Shown here one piece after another: positions 19,955 through 33,004 of a stretch of DNA of 64,000 nt. A program made the translations under genes and the position numbers. Within the stretch, counting starts at the first letter, position 1, and every line of letters starts with the position of its first letter. Below the pieces are notes generated by a model. The model made no database searches. It had not been told where the DNA came from and was given only the letters and a program-made list of their open reading frames with translations. Source of the DNA: Doryteuthis pealeii (Eukaryota > Mollusca > Cephalopoda > Myopsida > Loliginidae); assembly GCA_023376005.1 (NCBI GenBank), contig CM042138.1, positions 99,720,572 to 99,784,571 of the forward strand. The letters are read 5' to 3'.

Positions 19955-20500
19955 TCCATGGACGCTTACCCAGAACTGAACAGCACACAGTGGATATTTG
20001 TTATATACTCTTCCTCTTGGGTACATAGATGGCAAGAGAGAGAGAGAGATGATGAGGGGGATGATAGATTTGTTCTTATTCTGTTCTCTTGTCTAACTCA
20101 TTTTCCATCATTGTCTCTGGTGGGCTTTGCTGTTGGTATTGATTTATTTTCTGTTTGGGCTGGTTGTCTGTGCAATTCTCATGGATTGATTAACACGCAA
20201 GACTTTGTTGTTTTTTCTATATAGCTTTTATTAAAATAATCCCAGCCCAAAACCACGTTGTGAAAAGCGACATCTTGTGAAAGAATGTCTTCTCTTGGTG
20301 AGTAACTGGTCCCAAGTAACTAAAAACTGCCAAACGCTTCTACTGGTGCATTTTTCGGGGGAGTCAAGTGGAGGTTACCATATTGTCAATCATCGGCGGT
20401 AACTTTCCACTCAACTCTCCGATTTGAATTTCAAACGAACTCAATTTCAAAATTTATCTTCCAATACTTACATAATTCACAGGCTTTCCATGAATTATGT
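19955..20500 (-). mobile_element. Repeat family Y, minus-strand copy
   Basis: Reversed relative to 15,050-15,540. On the minus strand it runs from 'acataattcatggaaagcc', 'aaattcaaatcggagagttg', 'aagagaagacattcttt' and 'gggctgggattattttaat' to 'caaatctatcatcccc'. With the plus copy it forms a spaced inverted pair 4.4 kb apart. The ORF frames are not conserved. Confidence 0.65.
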
Positions 20501-20714
20501 ACCAGATTAAGCAATTTAGCTTATTTGCTCTGAACTAATATAAATAAAAAGGATGCTTCTTGTACATTTCTGTACCCATTTGTTCATTTTATTGTTGTTC
20601 TGATCATTTCTTCCACCCCTGCTATTCAAGTAGGTAGTATGACATTCCTGGTCATCAAGGTGCCCCACTTTCCCTCTCTCTTTCTCTCCTCAACTGTTTT
20701 ACCATATACGAATA

Positions 20715-20760
20715 TAATTTATCATCATCATCATCATTATCATCACCATCATCATGACAG
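20715..20760. repeat. (ATC)n microsatellite
   Basis: Imperfect atc trinucleotide repeat. It differs in length in block B (about 32,892-32,929). Confidence 0.85.
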
Positions 20761-20834
20761 CATAGATTCCTTTCACTATCTCTCTCTATCAGCCATCACT
20801 CTTGGCAGGTCCATACATAGCTGTTGTATGTAAT

Positions 20835-21150
20835 TTTTTGCTAACACTAGTATGTCCACGTGTAGGAGGCCACAGGAGAATGTGTCCTTACTTCTCCTAC
20901 AGTGCCCAGCATATCTTATTCATCTTACTTGAATGATTTGTGTGATAGGAGGTAAGTGGACGTATAGCTGCTTTTTTTGTGGCATGCTGCTTCCAGGATT
21001 TATTCAAAACAGCATGCAGCATCATTGTGTAGTTCCCATTTGTCCAAGTGATGCAGCCATACAGTAGTACTGATACGGCTACACCTTGGAAAAATTCCTG
21101 TTTTATCTTATAAGATAGATCAAGTTTCCATATGATCTTTAACTTGTTAA
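20835..21150 (-). pseudogene. LINE ORF2 C-terminal fragment
   Basis: The minus strand reads a region like MLHAVLNKSWKQHATKKAA, then IRPLTSYHTNHSSKMNKICWA and PPTRGHTSV, matching the clearer copy at 59,700-60,140 (MLRAILNK, PLAPYLTN, TWTCQCG/GHANV). It has stops and frameshifts. A second small piece of the same region lies at 21,285-21,362. Confidence 0.78.
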
Positions 21151-21284
21151 ATGCAGTCCATGACTGTAAACATATTAACTATAATATAGTATAACATACT
21201 ATAAACATATTAAACACATTATATAATATATATAGTATAACATACTATAATAACATATTAACACAGATATAATGGTGAACTATT

Positions 21285-21362
21285 CAACTAATTAGCATGT
21301 CCATGTGTTGGCTTCCACAGGAGAACGTCGCTTATGAGCTCATCCCCGCTTCTACAGAGAGG
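21285..21362 (-). pseudogene. LINE ORF2 C-terminal small fragment
   Basis: 'gcatgtccatgtgttggctt' and 'gagaacgtcgcttatgagct' parallel the segment near 59,856-59,903 (gcatgtccatgtgctggttt, gagaatgtcgcttatgagtt). It is separated from the larger fragment by an AT-rich stretch of tandem 'acatactataa' repeats. Confidence 0.7.
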
Positions 21363-21597
21363 ATTTACTGATAGTCTGACAATCAAACAAAAATTGGGAT
21401 TCGCGTATTTTCATTGGTTATTTCTGACACTGATATATTTTGCTTCCATACGAAGGTGTTGGGGTGCCAATTTCTAGACATTGATCAAAGTCACAAATGG
21501 CAAAAAAGAAGATTACTGATTAATCTTACTCACACAAATATCTTGATAACATGTTCAGCATAGAACAAAAACAGTCTTAATACCTTTTTTTTTCTTC

Positions 21598-21842
21598 TTG
21601 CTAACCTCTCCGCACGATCAAGATGTGACAAAAGGTCAATTTCTTACACAGAGTTTAACAGGTTTGAATTTAGAGTTTTCCTTCTCCTAGACTGGTTACC
21701 TTGCCCAGTCTGTCCTGCTATTTACCCATAGCTGGAGGGAGAGTATTAGCGATCTGTGAAATGCAAACAGCTTTTTCCAGGATTTGAACTCGGGTAGCCA
21801 AGTCCATTTCCTATGACTCTAACCATTACACCACGCAGCTCC
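21598..21842 (-). mobile_element. SINE-2, minus strand, full-length
   Basis: The minus strand begins at 'gagctgcgtggtgtaatgg' with B box 'gagttcaaatcctgg', then the body and the tail ending 'gtgcggagaggttagcaa'. A 7-8-bp deletion near 'ctggttaccttgcccag' removes part of the 'aaccatggttaggtaacc' segment; this deletion is also in the inverted copy and in block B. Confidence 0.92.
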
Positions 21843-21986
21843 AATACCTTTTTCCATTTCTTTTCAGTGTGTTTACTATATAAGCAAAAATGTAACCTTT
21901 TATTTTCAGTGTTTTTTATACCTAGAAGATTACTGTAATTTGGAATAGTTCACAGTCTTGCACCCAAGCAAACTAATTAAAGTATA

Positions 21987-24390
21987 CCAAATTCAGTAAT
22001 CTTCTAGGTATATACAAACACATAGAAAATAAAATAGGTTACTTATTTTTGCACTTAGTATAGTAACACACTGAAAAGAAATGGAAAAGGGTATTGGAGC
22101 TGCGTGGTGTAAATGGTTAGAGGTCAATAGGAAATGGACTTGGCTGGGACCCGAGTTCAAAATCCTGGACAAGCTGTTTGCATTTATATCAGATCGCTAA
22201 TATCTTCCCTCCAGCTATGGTAAATAGCTAAAGGATCATACTGGGCAAAGGTAACCAGTCTAGGAGAAAGGAAAACTCTAAATTCAACCTGTTAAACTCT
22301 GTGTAAGAAATTGACCTTTTGTCACATCTTGATCGTGCGGAGAGGTTAGACAAGAAAAAAAAAAAGGTATTAAACTGTGGCTACACATTCACTCTATTTT
22401 ATATTGTCAGTTTTTGTTCTATGCTGAAACATGTTATCAGAATATTTGTGTGAGTAAGATTAATCAGTTTATCTTCTTTTGCCATTTGTGACTATTGATC
22501 AATGTCAGAAATTCGGCAACCACCAACACCTTCCCGTATGGAAGCAAAAATATATTCAGTGTCAGAAATAACCAATGAAAATACGCGAATCCCAATTTTT
22601 GTTTGATTGTCAAGACTATCAGTCAATCCCTCTCTGTAGAAGCGGGATGAGCTCAAAAGCGACGTTCTCCTGTGGAAGCCAACACATGGACATAGCTAAA
22701 TTAGTTGGAATAGTTCACATATAGGTCTGTGTTAATATGTTTATAGTATGTTAATACTATATTATAATTGATATAATGTGTTAATATGTTTATAGTAATC
22801 GTTATACTAATAACTTCATATTAATTATGTTACAGTCATGGACTGCATTTAAACAAGTTAGAAGATCAGTATGGAAACTTGAATCTATCTTATAAGATAA
22901 ACAGGAATTTTTCCAAGGTGTAGCGTATCAGTACTACTGTATGGCTGCATCACTTGGACAAAATGGGGAAACTACACAAGATGCTGCATGCTGTTCTTGA
23001 ATAAATTCCTTGGAAGCAGCATGCCACAAAAAAAGCAGCTATACTCCAACTTACCTCCTATCACACAATTCATTAAGTAAGATGAATAAGATATGCTGGG
23101 CACTGTAGGAGAAGTAAGGGACAAACTCATAAAGTGACAATTTCCTGTGGCCTCCTACACGTGACATACCTAGTGTTAGCAAAAAATTACATACAAACAG
23201 CTATGTAATGGACCTGCCAAAGAGTGATGGATGATAGAAGAGATAGTGAAAGGGATCTATGCTTGTCAATGATGATGGTGATGATAAATGATGAAGTGAG
23301 ATGAATGATGATAAATTATATTCGTATATGGGTAAAACAGTTGAGGAGAGAAAAGAGTGAGAGGGGAAAGTGGGGCCACCTTGATGACACAAGCGAATGT
23401 AGTACTACCTCTTGAATAGGCAAGGGGGGAAGAAATATGAATCAGAAAAACAATTAAAATGAACAAATGGGTACAGAAATGTACAGAGCATCCTTTTTAT
23501 TATATTGAGGTTCAGAAGCAAAAAGCCTAATTGCTTAATCTGGTACATAAATCATGGAAAGCCTGGTGAATTATGTAGTATTGGAAAGATAATTTGAAAT
23601 TGGTTCGTTTGAAAATTCAAAATCGGAGAGTTGAAGTGGAGAAGTTTACCGCCGATGATTGACAATAGTGGTAACTCCACCTTGAAACTCCCCGATAAAA
23701 TGCACCAGAAGAAGCGTTTGGCAGTTTTTAGTTACGGTTGACCAGTTTTAACTCAACCAATTGAGAAGCAGTTCTTTCACAAGATGTCCGCTTTTCAACA
23801 ACGTGGTTTTGGGCTGGGATTATTTTAATAAAATGACTATATAGAAAAACAAACAAGTCCTTGCGTGTTTAAAGCTAATCCATGAGGAACTTGCACAGCA
23901 CCCAGACCCCAAACACGAAATAAATTCAAATAACCAACGAGGCAAAGCCCACACGACAAGAGCAATGATGGAAAATGAGTTAGACAGAGAACAGAAGTAA
24001 GAACAAATCTATCATCCCCTCATCATCACTCTCTCATCTCTTCTTGCCATCATTTATATAATCCCGAGATGAAGAGTATATAACAAATATCCACTGTGTG
24101 CTGTTCAGTTCTTTGGGTAAGCGTCCATTGGATAATGTGTTTTGAGCTATCCTGTTGGTATTATATGAGGTAAATGATATATTCTGAGTTGTTATCCTGC
24201 TTTACATTGGGGTAAAGTAAATAGTGATTTGCGTAGGGGCCAAGTCGGGTTGTAGTAGTAGTCGTTAGTAAGTAGTAGCCTCGTCGTTTAATTCAGAGTA
24301 ACAACATATGAAAATCTTTAAGTCAAAAGTTCGGTTTGTTTTATTTCTTCCCGTCAGGCTTGTGGGTTCTTTTCAGAGAGAGAGAGAGAG

Positions 24391-24427
<37 letters not shown>

Positions 24428-24822
24428 AGAGAGAGAGAGGAGAGAGTGAGTGGAATTTAATCAGGTTTGAATTCAGTGTTTGTCTTCTCCTAAACTGGAT
24501 TGCCCTAAACTAAAGATTAAAGAGCCTAGTTCTGTCCTAAACCTCGGAACTCCGCTTTTTATTTCTTAACTCTAGTTCTGGGGTCATTGGTTGATCAATG
24601 GTTCGACCCGTTGAATGTTTACACCTTTCACCTTTTGGCTCTTTTAGTTTTATTTCTTTTTCTACTTTCTTCCCAGACCAATCATTACTCATCTTTCTTT
24701 CAATCCCTAAATTCTGCCGTAGACCATAATATATGCTCGATGGGCTTTATGTTACATATTATCTTAAAAAGGTTGGTAATACCATTAAACTATAGATATA
24801 AGAAGAATCGAGTGGAATCTAT
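21987..24822 (-). repeat. Inverted copy of block A's 3' part (fold-back)
   Basis: Reverse complement of about 19,297-21,943, joined to block A through a 42-nt unpaired centre (21,944-21,985). It carries mirrored SINE-2 (about 22,097-22,350), LINE fragments (about 22,630-22,690 and 22,860-23,170), family Y (about 23,530-24,060), (GA)n (24,376-24,450) and SINE-2 3' piece (24,455-24,550). It has many more single-base differences than A versus B. It stops at the N gap. Confidence 0.95.
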
Positions 24823-24922
24823 NNNNNNNNNNNNNNNNNNNNNNNNNNNNNNNNNNNNNNNNNNNNNNNNNNNNNNNNNNNNNNNNNNNNNNNNNNNNNN
24901 NNNNNNNNNNNNNNNNNNNNNN
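24823..24922. other. Assembly gap, exactly 100 N
   Basis: A run of 100 N is the usual placeholder for a gap of unknown size. Sequence to the left is the fold-back of block A and to the right is the start of block B. Confidence 0.99.
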
Positions 24923-25614
24923 AGAGAGATAGAAAATTAATGTTCATTCATTTCCAATTTGGTATATTAGGCTTCCATCGTTCTATACTTATGAACACAC
25001 ATTGTATGTTTTTTTTTAATTTCCAAAGAACTAATTGTTACATTTATACTTAATTCTGTTGTTTTCTTCTTAAATTCATACTTATTAACTAATGATGAAA
25101 ATTAAAATTAATTAATCTTTATAATTGTTTACCTCTGTTAACACAACAGATTATCATTATTAGTTGGTTTATTCTTATACAAACGAATTTCGCAGAACTT
25201 GTTTTATATTTGCAGACATATTTAGATATCAGAATAAAAAAGTATATCTTCACAAATCAATTCATGAAGTGGGATATTACTATGATCATCATCATCACTC
25301 ATCACCATCACATCATCTAATCATCATATCAGCAGCAGCATGTCAACAGACAACCTATTATTTGTCTGATCTTGCAAGGAACATCATTACAACCTGTTTG
25401 ATGTTGGCTGCACTAATCTGCTCTATTGCTTAGATCTTACCATGATTTTTCTTTTTTTTCTTTGTTTTTTTCTGTCTTCCAGATGAATTACATTAAAAAA
25501 ATACGAACATCATAACGTTTTTCATATTTTATTATTCCAGATTTTTTTTAATGATGTTGAAATTGTTAGGTAGTAATTGTTGGTAGATCTTGGGTTTTAG
25601 ACAGACAAGGCGGG

Positions 25615-26600
25615 TTGTTGTTTGGTTTGGTTGGTTGGTTGGTTTGGTGGATTTTATGGCATGTCACCTTGGGTATTTTATGCAAAGATATTTTTCTTTT
25701 ACACATTCTTGGTTAGGTGTATTCAATTTTCTTAAAACACATTTTTTAAACTACATTTTTTAAACTCACTTTGATCTAATCAACCCGGAGATAGGACCTA
25801 ACGGTACTAACCACTACGGGTTCAGACTGGACCTGGGAGTAATGGCAATGAAAGGGTACTGCATCATCCCCAGAGGCTCCAGAACTGGTACCTCACCACT
25901 AGATGCAGTTAGTATCATTACTCAGGATACTATAGACCCTCATCCACACACCTACTAACATATATATAATACAAAGTGGCGTGTGGTCTATGGTTAAAGT
26001 CATAGCGAAATGGCTCTGTCAAATGCGGAGTTCACTTGGATGAAGCATTGGCATTTCTACATGTGCGCTAATCCTTGGGAAAGGTATAGAATCCAATTTT
26101 CCCTCCAGCCTATGGTGATAGCAGGGCAGACTGGACTCTTTAACGCCATGGTAGTAACCAGTCCCTAGGAGAAGGAAACTCTGAATTCAAACTGTTAACT
26201 CCGCGTTAAGAATTGACCTTGTGTTGCCATCCTGCTCGTGTGGAGGGGTTGGTAAATTATATATAATAAAAAGTGTTGGGAGTTTTCCATAAGAGCAATA
26301 CGGTTGTGACAATCATATAGGTTCTATGGCTTGACTGGACCAGCCATTGGTCAGAGAGAGCCCTCTCTGACCACCTTTTAGCTCAATTAAGAGCCAAAAT
26401 GAGTGTTGCATTCACGGACTGCCTCAGACCAACAGGATTCCATCCTTAGCATCATGACTCACCATCCAACGGCCAACAGGTGGCCCAACATCAAGGGTGG
26501 GGTCTTACTTCTCTGCAAAGGAGCTTTGGTGTATACTACTGTCTCAGCTGACAGGGCTAAGCAGACAAGGTTCTCCAAGCAACCTTTATATTTAGGCCTC
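25615..26600 (+). mobile_element. Family X with inserted SINE-2 (block B copy)
   Basis: Copy of 13,390-14,360. The SINE-2 body is at 25,979-26,257, with the left target repeat changed by one base (atatatataatacaaagtg). A diverged X copy follows at about 26,781-27,245. Confidence 0.85.
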
Positions 26601-27249
26601 CCACATGCTAATCTGTTTCAACATAATAGAAAGATGAAAAGAAGGAAAGAAAGAAAAAAAAGGTGAGAGTTAAATCAAGATTATTTTACTTTTACATTAG
26701 CTCTTAAGTAAACATATTAATCGTTGTAATAATTAAAATTATACATACTGTGGTATATCTACAGGCCTGCTAGAAACAATAATTTCTGTGGTTGTTTGGT
26801 TGTTGTTTGTTTAATGGTATATCAATTCTTATGGGTTATTCAATGCAAATCATGCTTTTTTTATTTCATATGATTTGTTTGCAGAAATTTAATTAACTTC
26901 ATATGTATTAACTACAATTACTTTATATGTATTAATAAATACTGATATTTGACCCTCAGCCACCATCTTCTAGCACCCAATATGATAAAAGGGTTGGTGC
27001 TTACCATAAGAACAATTTGATGAATACAGTTAGGACAATTTAATAAGTACTAAGGCTTGACATACCCAGTGAATTAAATGGGTCTTCTCTAAGAACCAAA
27101 GTGAAAGTATTGCATGCCACTTAACACCTGGGGTCACAGACCACTCAGTCATCGCAATCCTGTCATTAGGCATTACTGGTCACCAACCATGGCCAAAAAT
27201 AGGCTCAATTGGAGGGGGTACTGTCATTACAACTCTGCAGTCCAGCTAA

Positions 27250-27958
27250 TGTTACATAATTCATGGGTAGCCTGTGAATTATGTAAGTAGTGTAGATATA
27301 ATTTGAATTGAGTTCATTAAAATTCAAACCGGAGAGGTTGAGTTGAAAGTTACTGCTGATCATTATGATTTGGCAAGTGGTAAACTCTGCTTGACCCCCC
27401 CACCCCAAAGAAATGTGCAAATAGAAACGTGTGAACAGAAGTTAAGTTTTAGTCAGTTGCAGCCAGTCACTCATCAAAAGAAGACATTCTCCAAGATGTT
27501 GCTTCTGACCGTGCAGTTTCAAAAATACTTGTGCTGGGGTTGTTTTTAATAAAAAAAACATGGAAAACAAGCAAGTCTTTGTTAATTAACCAACAGAGAG
27601 AAGAAATCAACCAAATCAGAAAAAGGCCAACAACAAAAATGCCAGAAACAAGTAAGCAGAGAAAAGAAGTAAAAACAAAACTATCATCCCCTCATCCCGT
27701 CTTCCCCTCGGAGAGGGTGGGGTCCAGTGTGCTTCGGCCACTGGACTGGTTAAGTCAAAATTAATAGCGTTGATCCCAGGGGGCTTTCCCCCAAGGCAAT
27801 ACCTGCCCCCTTGGGGCGGGGCTTGTTTTATTGCCCAGCGCCTGAGGCGCCCCCTTGAGGGGGAATGCCGACGGGATCGCGCAATTTTTTGTTCGCCCAC
27901 GTAAAAATGAGACCTTTGTGTCCAGCCCATACAAGTGGGGCATGAGGCAAATACATCC

Positions 27959-27999
<41 letters not shown>

Positions 28000-28020
28000 T
28001 CTCTCTCTCTCTCTCTCTCA
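27250..28020. mobile_element. Family Y, GC-rich segment and (CT)n (block B copy)
   Basis: Copy of 15,050-15,820. The C run in 'gcttgacccccccac' and the (CT)n tract differ in length from block A. Confidence 0.8.
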
Positions 28021-28039
28021 CCATTTATACCCAGCTGAT

Positions 28040-28843
28040 TAATTACACTGGTTTACAAAAAAATATTTTTTGTCTGAGGCAAGAATGTGAATAGGTGTTT
28101 TTACTAATTTGGGTGTGCTGAATTCAAATTTATAAACAGTTTTGCTCTATCACCTCTAGTTTTCTGTCTGTTAAATAGTCTCATTTCAGTATATACAGAG
28201 TATATACGTGCTTATTTTCACAGTTTGCAGCAGCTTATTACAAATAAAACAGGATAGATAAAGAACATTGACGGAATAAATATACTTGGATGACACAATG
28301 TACACAATTCAGAAAGAATTAGCCTTGTTGAGGCATCCTCGTGTTTTGACGAGCTTGAAACATTGGAGAATATGAAAAAAAAAACAAAGTAAAATTAAAT
28401 CATATGTAAGGCAATAAAATGTGCGTCATTGGAAATTCTAATACAAATATATACCCAAAAGATTGTGTAACACAATTTCGAGGGATACCTTCCTCCTGCG
28501 CTGCCTGCCAGTGCACTACTGGCTGTTGATTGAGACGTGTTGGCTATGCTTAACTGCCAAAATCCGTCTTGATATATAGCTATATTATATAATGTAATGC
28601 TATCACTTATATTTATTGCATAATAACTAAAAAGAGGACATAAGTCACACAATATTAGAAATTAACCCTGAATGCATATACACCTTTATGTACAGTATGT
28701 GTTCAAAATGTACAGTATGCATATCTAAAAAACTAGAGGTGATGAGTAAAAACGGATTTCAAATCTAAATTCAGCCCCCAAATTAGGTTAAAACAGCTAT
28801 TTTTGTGCTTGCCTCAATTTCTTTGTAAACCAGTGTTATTAGT
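28040..28843. mobile_element. TIR element (block B copy)
   Basis: Copy of 15,841-16,650. The long minus-strand frame of block A is split here by single-base indels (an 85-codon remnant at 28,395-28,652), which argues against it coding for protein. Confidence 0.72.
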
Positions 28844-28877
28844 GAAATAGATTCACTATTCTAGTAGTGACCTCCCC

Positions 28878-29118
28878 CCACACAAAGTGGAGTTTAAGAG
28901 GTCTGAATTCAGAGTTTTCCCTTCTCCTAAACTGGTTGCCTAACCAAGGTTAAAGAGCCCAGTCTACCCAACTATTTACCAATAGCTGGTGGTAGAGTAG
29001 TTGGATTCATACTTTTCCTGAGGGTATTAGCGCTATATGAACTGTAGTTTTGTCCAAGATTTGAACTCTGGATGATGAGTCCATTTCTTATGACTCTAAC
29101 GATTACGCCACGTGCCTC
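28878..29118 (-). mobile_element. SINE-2, minus strand (block B copy)
   Basis: Copy of 16,690-16,926, differing by a few bases and a shorter C run at the truncated tail. Confidence 0.88.
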
Positions 29119-29801
29119 TAACTTAAGTGGGTATATAACACTAACATGGCCTAATATTTTCTGTATTAATCAGACAAATATTTTATTTTAATCTTGACAA
29201 CCCATTTTTTCTTGAATTAGAGGAAAATAGAAAAAATACCCATAGGCTTGTTGCATTAAATCCAAAATCGATTTTCTGAGGCCGAGCAAGGCTATAAAAC
29301 AGCGCAAGAATCACTCAATATAAATTAGATTTTCTAACCCCTAAAAGCAATCTGTTTAAAATTTATGAAGCATATTCAGGGGAAATTGCAGGATATTTCA
29401 TCTTTGTTTCATCCTCTAATTCAGTTTTTTATATACAGGGAAATGATGTTACATAGAATAGAAATAAAAAATAAAAACTATAATTTCCTGTTAACAAAAC
29501 TTATGATTTCCTCAAATAATTTCGTTTTGGTTTTTTCAGGATCACCCTCGGCAAAGTTCCTTTCAACTTTTTATGTTTGATATTTATTTAGCTTATATTT
29601 GTGTTGCAGACATTCAAAAAAGTATAGGAAGATTGTGTAGTACCAATTATTCAAATGGGGTTGGTCAGTATGTCTTAAAAATCATCATTCAAAATTTTGG
29701 CTTTTATTTCAGATCGAACATAGACTGTTTGTGAGAAATGTGTAACTATCTCAGCCGCAAGATAGTCACTTGAATTTTCTTATACTTGAAATTACTTAAG
29801 T

Positions 29802-30041
29802 TGTCTGGTCATTAATTCATTGGCATTTCAGTCTCAGAAGACTATAATATAGTTCTTGTGCCCCTGAAGTTACAGCGCCCCCTGTGACTGTGAAGTCCAA
29901 TGTTCAAAAAACATTCTTGACCAACGATGTTGTATGTGAAGGCCGTCTCTGAAGATATTGATGTGCTGGATCCTTGTTGCCACTGCTTTCTTCTGGACCT
30001 CCTGGCTTCATGGTGTTGCACCAGGGTGTCTGGTCATTAAT
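29802..30041. mobile_element. Unclassified insertion with 15-bp target repeats (block B copy)
   Basis: tgtctggtcattaat at 29,802-29,816 and 30,027-30,041, enclosing the same insert as 17,623-17,831. Confidence 0.6.
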
Positions 30042-30103
30042 ATAATGCTTAATCATCATATGAAAGGGAAACAACTCATACTTTATTATTATTTTCAAAA
30101 TTT

Positions 30104-30421
30104 GCAAGGGTTAGTCAAAAAGTAATGCCACTTTGTTTAGGACAGGTATACTTACCAACCCAGGAACATCTATCATACATCAAAATGAAGCTGATCCTCT
30201 GTAGATCACATCTCTACTTCTCCACATAGTCACCATTTCTCTCAATAGCAAAGTTCCACCCTTGCCCCGTAAATTTCTGTTGACTGTTCTTTGAGCCACT
30301 TCTTGACTCCAGATTTCACTTCCTTGCCACTGGAATAATGTTTTTCTCTCAAACCCTCTTTCATGGGGCCAAAGAGATGATAGTCTGAAAGCGCTAAATC
30401 TGGTGAGTATGGAGGATGCAT
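30104..30421 (-). pseudogene. Mariner transposase fragment (block B copy)
   Basis: Copy of 17,909-18,246 lacking 21 bp near 30,258, and with extra 'aaagaaca' near 30,434. The deletion removes the residues around ALIQRW, so the frame differs from block A. Confidence 0.9.
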
Positions 30422-30989
30422 TAAAGTTGTTCAAAGAACAGTCAACAGAATTAACCTTGTGTTACATCCAGTTTGTGTGGAGAAGTTGGTAACTATATAA
30501 GTTGGAACGTTTTAAGTGTATTGCTCTTATAAAATCAAGTTTTTACAAACTTCTCTGCATTAGGAGAGTAAAGTGCATAGCAAGATTTTTTGAATGTGAA
30601 ACCCACACAATTTTTAGGTGAATACATCAAGACATCCCCCAGTTTGATTGGCTCTTTCCCACATATGTGAAGACATAACCTTAGTACAATTCCATTAATG
30701 AAATGAGGAGGTGCTACTGGGAGATAGATCCTCTGCAACTAGGCTTATACTATTTTCTATATATCATAAATATCCAACAAAATATCAATGAAAGTTGATT
30801 TGTAACAGATTCAACATGTTTCCTAATTCAATTGTTCACCATTCTTTTAAAATTCAAAGCTTAATTTGTTTCTGAACATTTTGCAGTTGACTAAATGAAT
30901 TATATTTATTATTCTGCTATAATTATTAATCTAATTAGATCTTCAATAAATTTGAGTCCATTTCCATTTTGCTGGAAAATTTGTGTTTT

Positions 30990-31231
30990 ATTTAGCTCAG
31001 TTGGTAGAGCGTCCGACTAGGAACCCCAAGGTTCCTGGTTCGATACTGGCCATCGCCAACTCAGCGCATGGGTAGCACAGGGATCTATGCAGTAAAGTAA
31101 GGAGCGGGTGGTAGGTGTTGTGCTCCACCTCAGATGTGAAAACAATCTCCTTGGTTTAGCGCCTATGAAAAGGGAATAGACTCCCTCACTGTTTGGCTGG
31201 TACCGACTTTAGGCCACCCTGACGACTTTAC
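30990..31231 (+). mobile_element. SINE-1 (block B copy)
   Basis: Copy of 18,818-19,050, essentially identical. Confidence 0.93.
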
Positions 31232-31735
31232 TTTTTTTACTTATAAATGAATAAAAAATCTAAACAACAAAACAAATGTATAGACAACCTACATACAGCA
31301 CTTAAAGTATACCATATCACAACATATGTCACCTTCATATAAATGCAATTTGTAAAGGCATGAGTCAATTATTCCCTGAGTCAAGACTTACCACCAGTCA
31401 TCTTGATCATGAATTTTTTTTTTTTTGGTGAGGATGCTTTTTTGAATGATAATGTTGCTTTGAATGTTTTCTGTCTAATCCACTCGATCTTTCTTTTCTA
31501 TGTTTAATGGTATACCAACCTTTTTGAGTTATTTAATGCAAAAGCCATTGTAGCATAATTATGGTCTACGGAGAATTTTAGGATTGAAAAGAAAATAGTA
31601 ATTGGATTTCTGGAGAAAGTAGAAAAAGAAATAAAAACTAAAAGAGGCCAAAGGTTGAAAGGGTAAACATTCAACGGGTGCAAACCATTGATCAACCAAT
31701 GACCCCAGAACTAGAGTTAAAAATAAAAACGGAAG

Positions 31736-31827
31736 TTCCAGGTTTAGGACAACTAGGCTCTTTAACTTTGGTTAGGCAACCAGTTTAGGAGAAGGAAAAC
31801 ACTGAATTCAAACCTGTTAAATTCCAC

Positions 31828-31900
<73 letters not shown>
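31736..31900 (+). mobile_element. SINE-2 3' fragment and (CT)n (block B copy)
   Basis: Copy of 19,560-19,722. The CT tract is of similar length, preceded by 'attccactca'. Confidence 0.85.
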
Positions 31901-31906
<6 letters not shown>

Positions 31907-32129
31907 GAACCCACAAGCCTAGGAAGAAATAAACAACCGCTTTTTGACTATAAGACTTTCATATGTTGTTACTCTGAATTAACGAGGGCTACTACTACTA
32001 ACGACTACTACTACAACCCGACTTGGCCCTACGCAACACATTTTTACTTACCCAATGGTAAAGCAGAGATAACACTCAGAAATATATTTACCTCATATAT
32101 ATAGCAAAGGATACTCAAAACACATTATC

Positions 32130-32682
32130 CATGGACGCTTACCCAGAACTGAACAGCACACAGTGGATATTTGTTATATACTCTTCCTCGGGTATATAGA
32201 TGGCAAGAGAGAGAGAGATGATGAGGGGATGATAGATTTGTTCTTAATTCTGTTCTCTTGTCTAACTCATTGTCCATCATTGTCTCTGGTGGGCTTTGCT
32301 GTTGGTATTGATTTCTTTTCTGTTTGGGCTGGTTGTCTGTGCAATTCTCATGGATTGATTAACACGCAAGACTTTGTTGTTTTTTCTATATAGCTTTTAT
32401 TAAAATAATCCCAGCCCAAAACCACGTTGTGAAAAGCGACATCTTGTGAAAGAATGTCTTCTCTTGGTGAGTAACTGGTCCCAAGTAACTAAAAACTGCA
32501 AACGCTTCTACTGGTGCATTTTTCGGGGGAGTCAAGTGGAGGTTACCATATTGTCAATCATCGGCGGTAACTTTCCACTCAACTCTCCGATTTGAATTTC
32601 AAACGAACTCAATTTCAAAATTTATCTTCCAATACTTACATAATTCACAGGCTTTCCATGAATTATGTACCAGATTAAGCAA
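32130..32682 (-). mobile_element. Family Y, minus strand (block B copy)
   Basis: Copy of 19,955-20,500. Confidence 0.65.
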
Positions 32683-33004
32683 TTAGGCTTATTTGCTCTG
32701 AACTAATATAAATAAAAAGGATGCTTCTTGTACATTTCTGTACCCATTTGTTCATTTTATTGTTGTTCTGATCATTTCTTCCACCCCTGCTATTCAAGTA
32801 GGTAGTATGACATTCCTGGTCATCAAGGTTGCCCCACTTTCCCTCTCACTCTTTCTCTCCTCAACTGTTTTACCATATACGAATATAATTTATCATCATC
32901 ATCATCATCATTATCATCATCATCATGACAGCATAGATTCCTTTCACTATCTCTCTCTATCAGCCATCACTCTTGGCAGGTCCATACATAGCTGTTGTAT
33001 GTAA

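Larger units (their letters stand above)
12731..21986. repeat. Duplicated block A (9.26 kb)
   Basis: Matches block B (24,933-34,185) almost base for base over its whole length, starting in the last 90-bp minisatellite unit and ending at 'aactaattaaagtata'. Differences are mostly single-base indels, densest at 13-15.5 kb against 25-27.7 kb. Larger ones: 36 bp present in B near 33,739 is missing at about 21,568, and 21 bp present near 18,066 is missing in B near 30,258. It could be a segmental duplication, two haplotypes, or duplicate assembly. Confidence 0.95.

Noticed and set aside
20639..20833. His-rich ORF (HHHHHYHHHHH) at 20,639 and its copies at 32,807 and 25,164
   Set aside because: The histidines come from an (ATC)n tract and the frame is broken among the copies.
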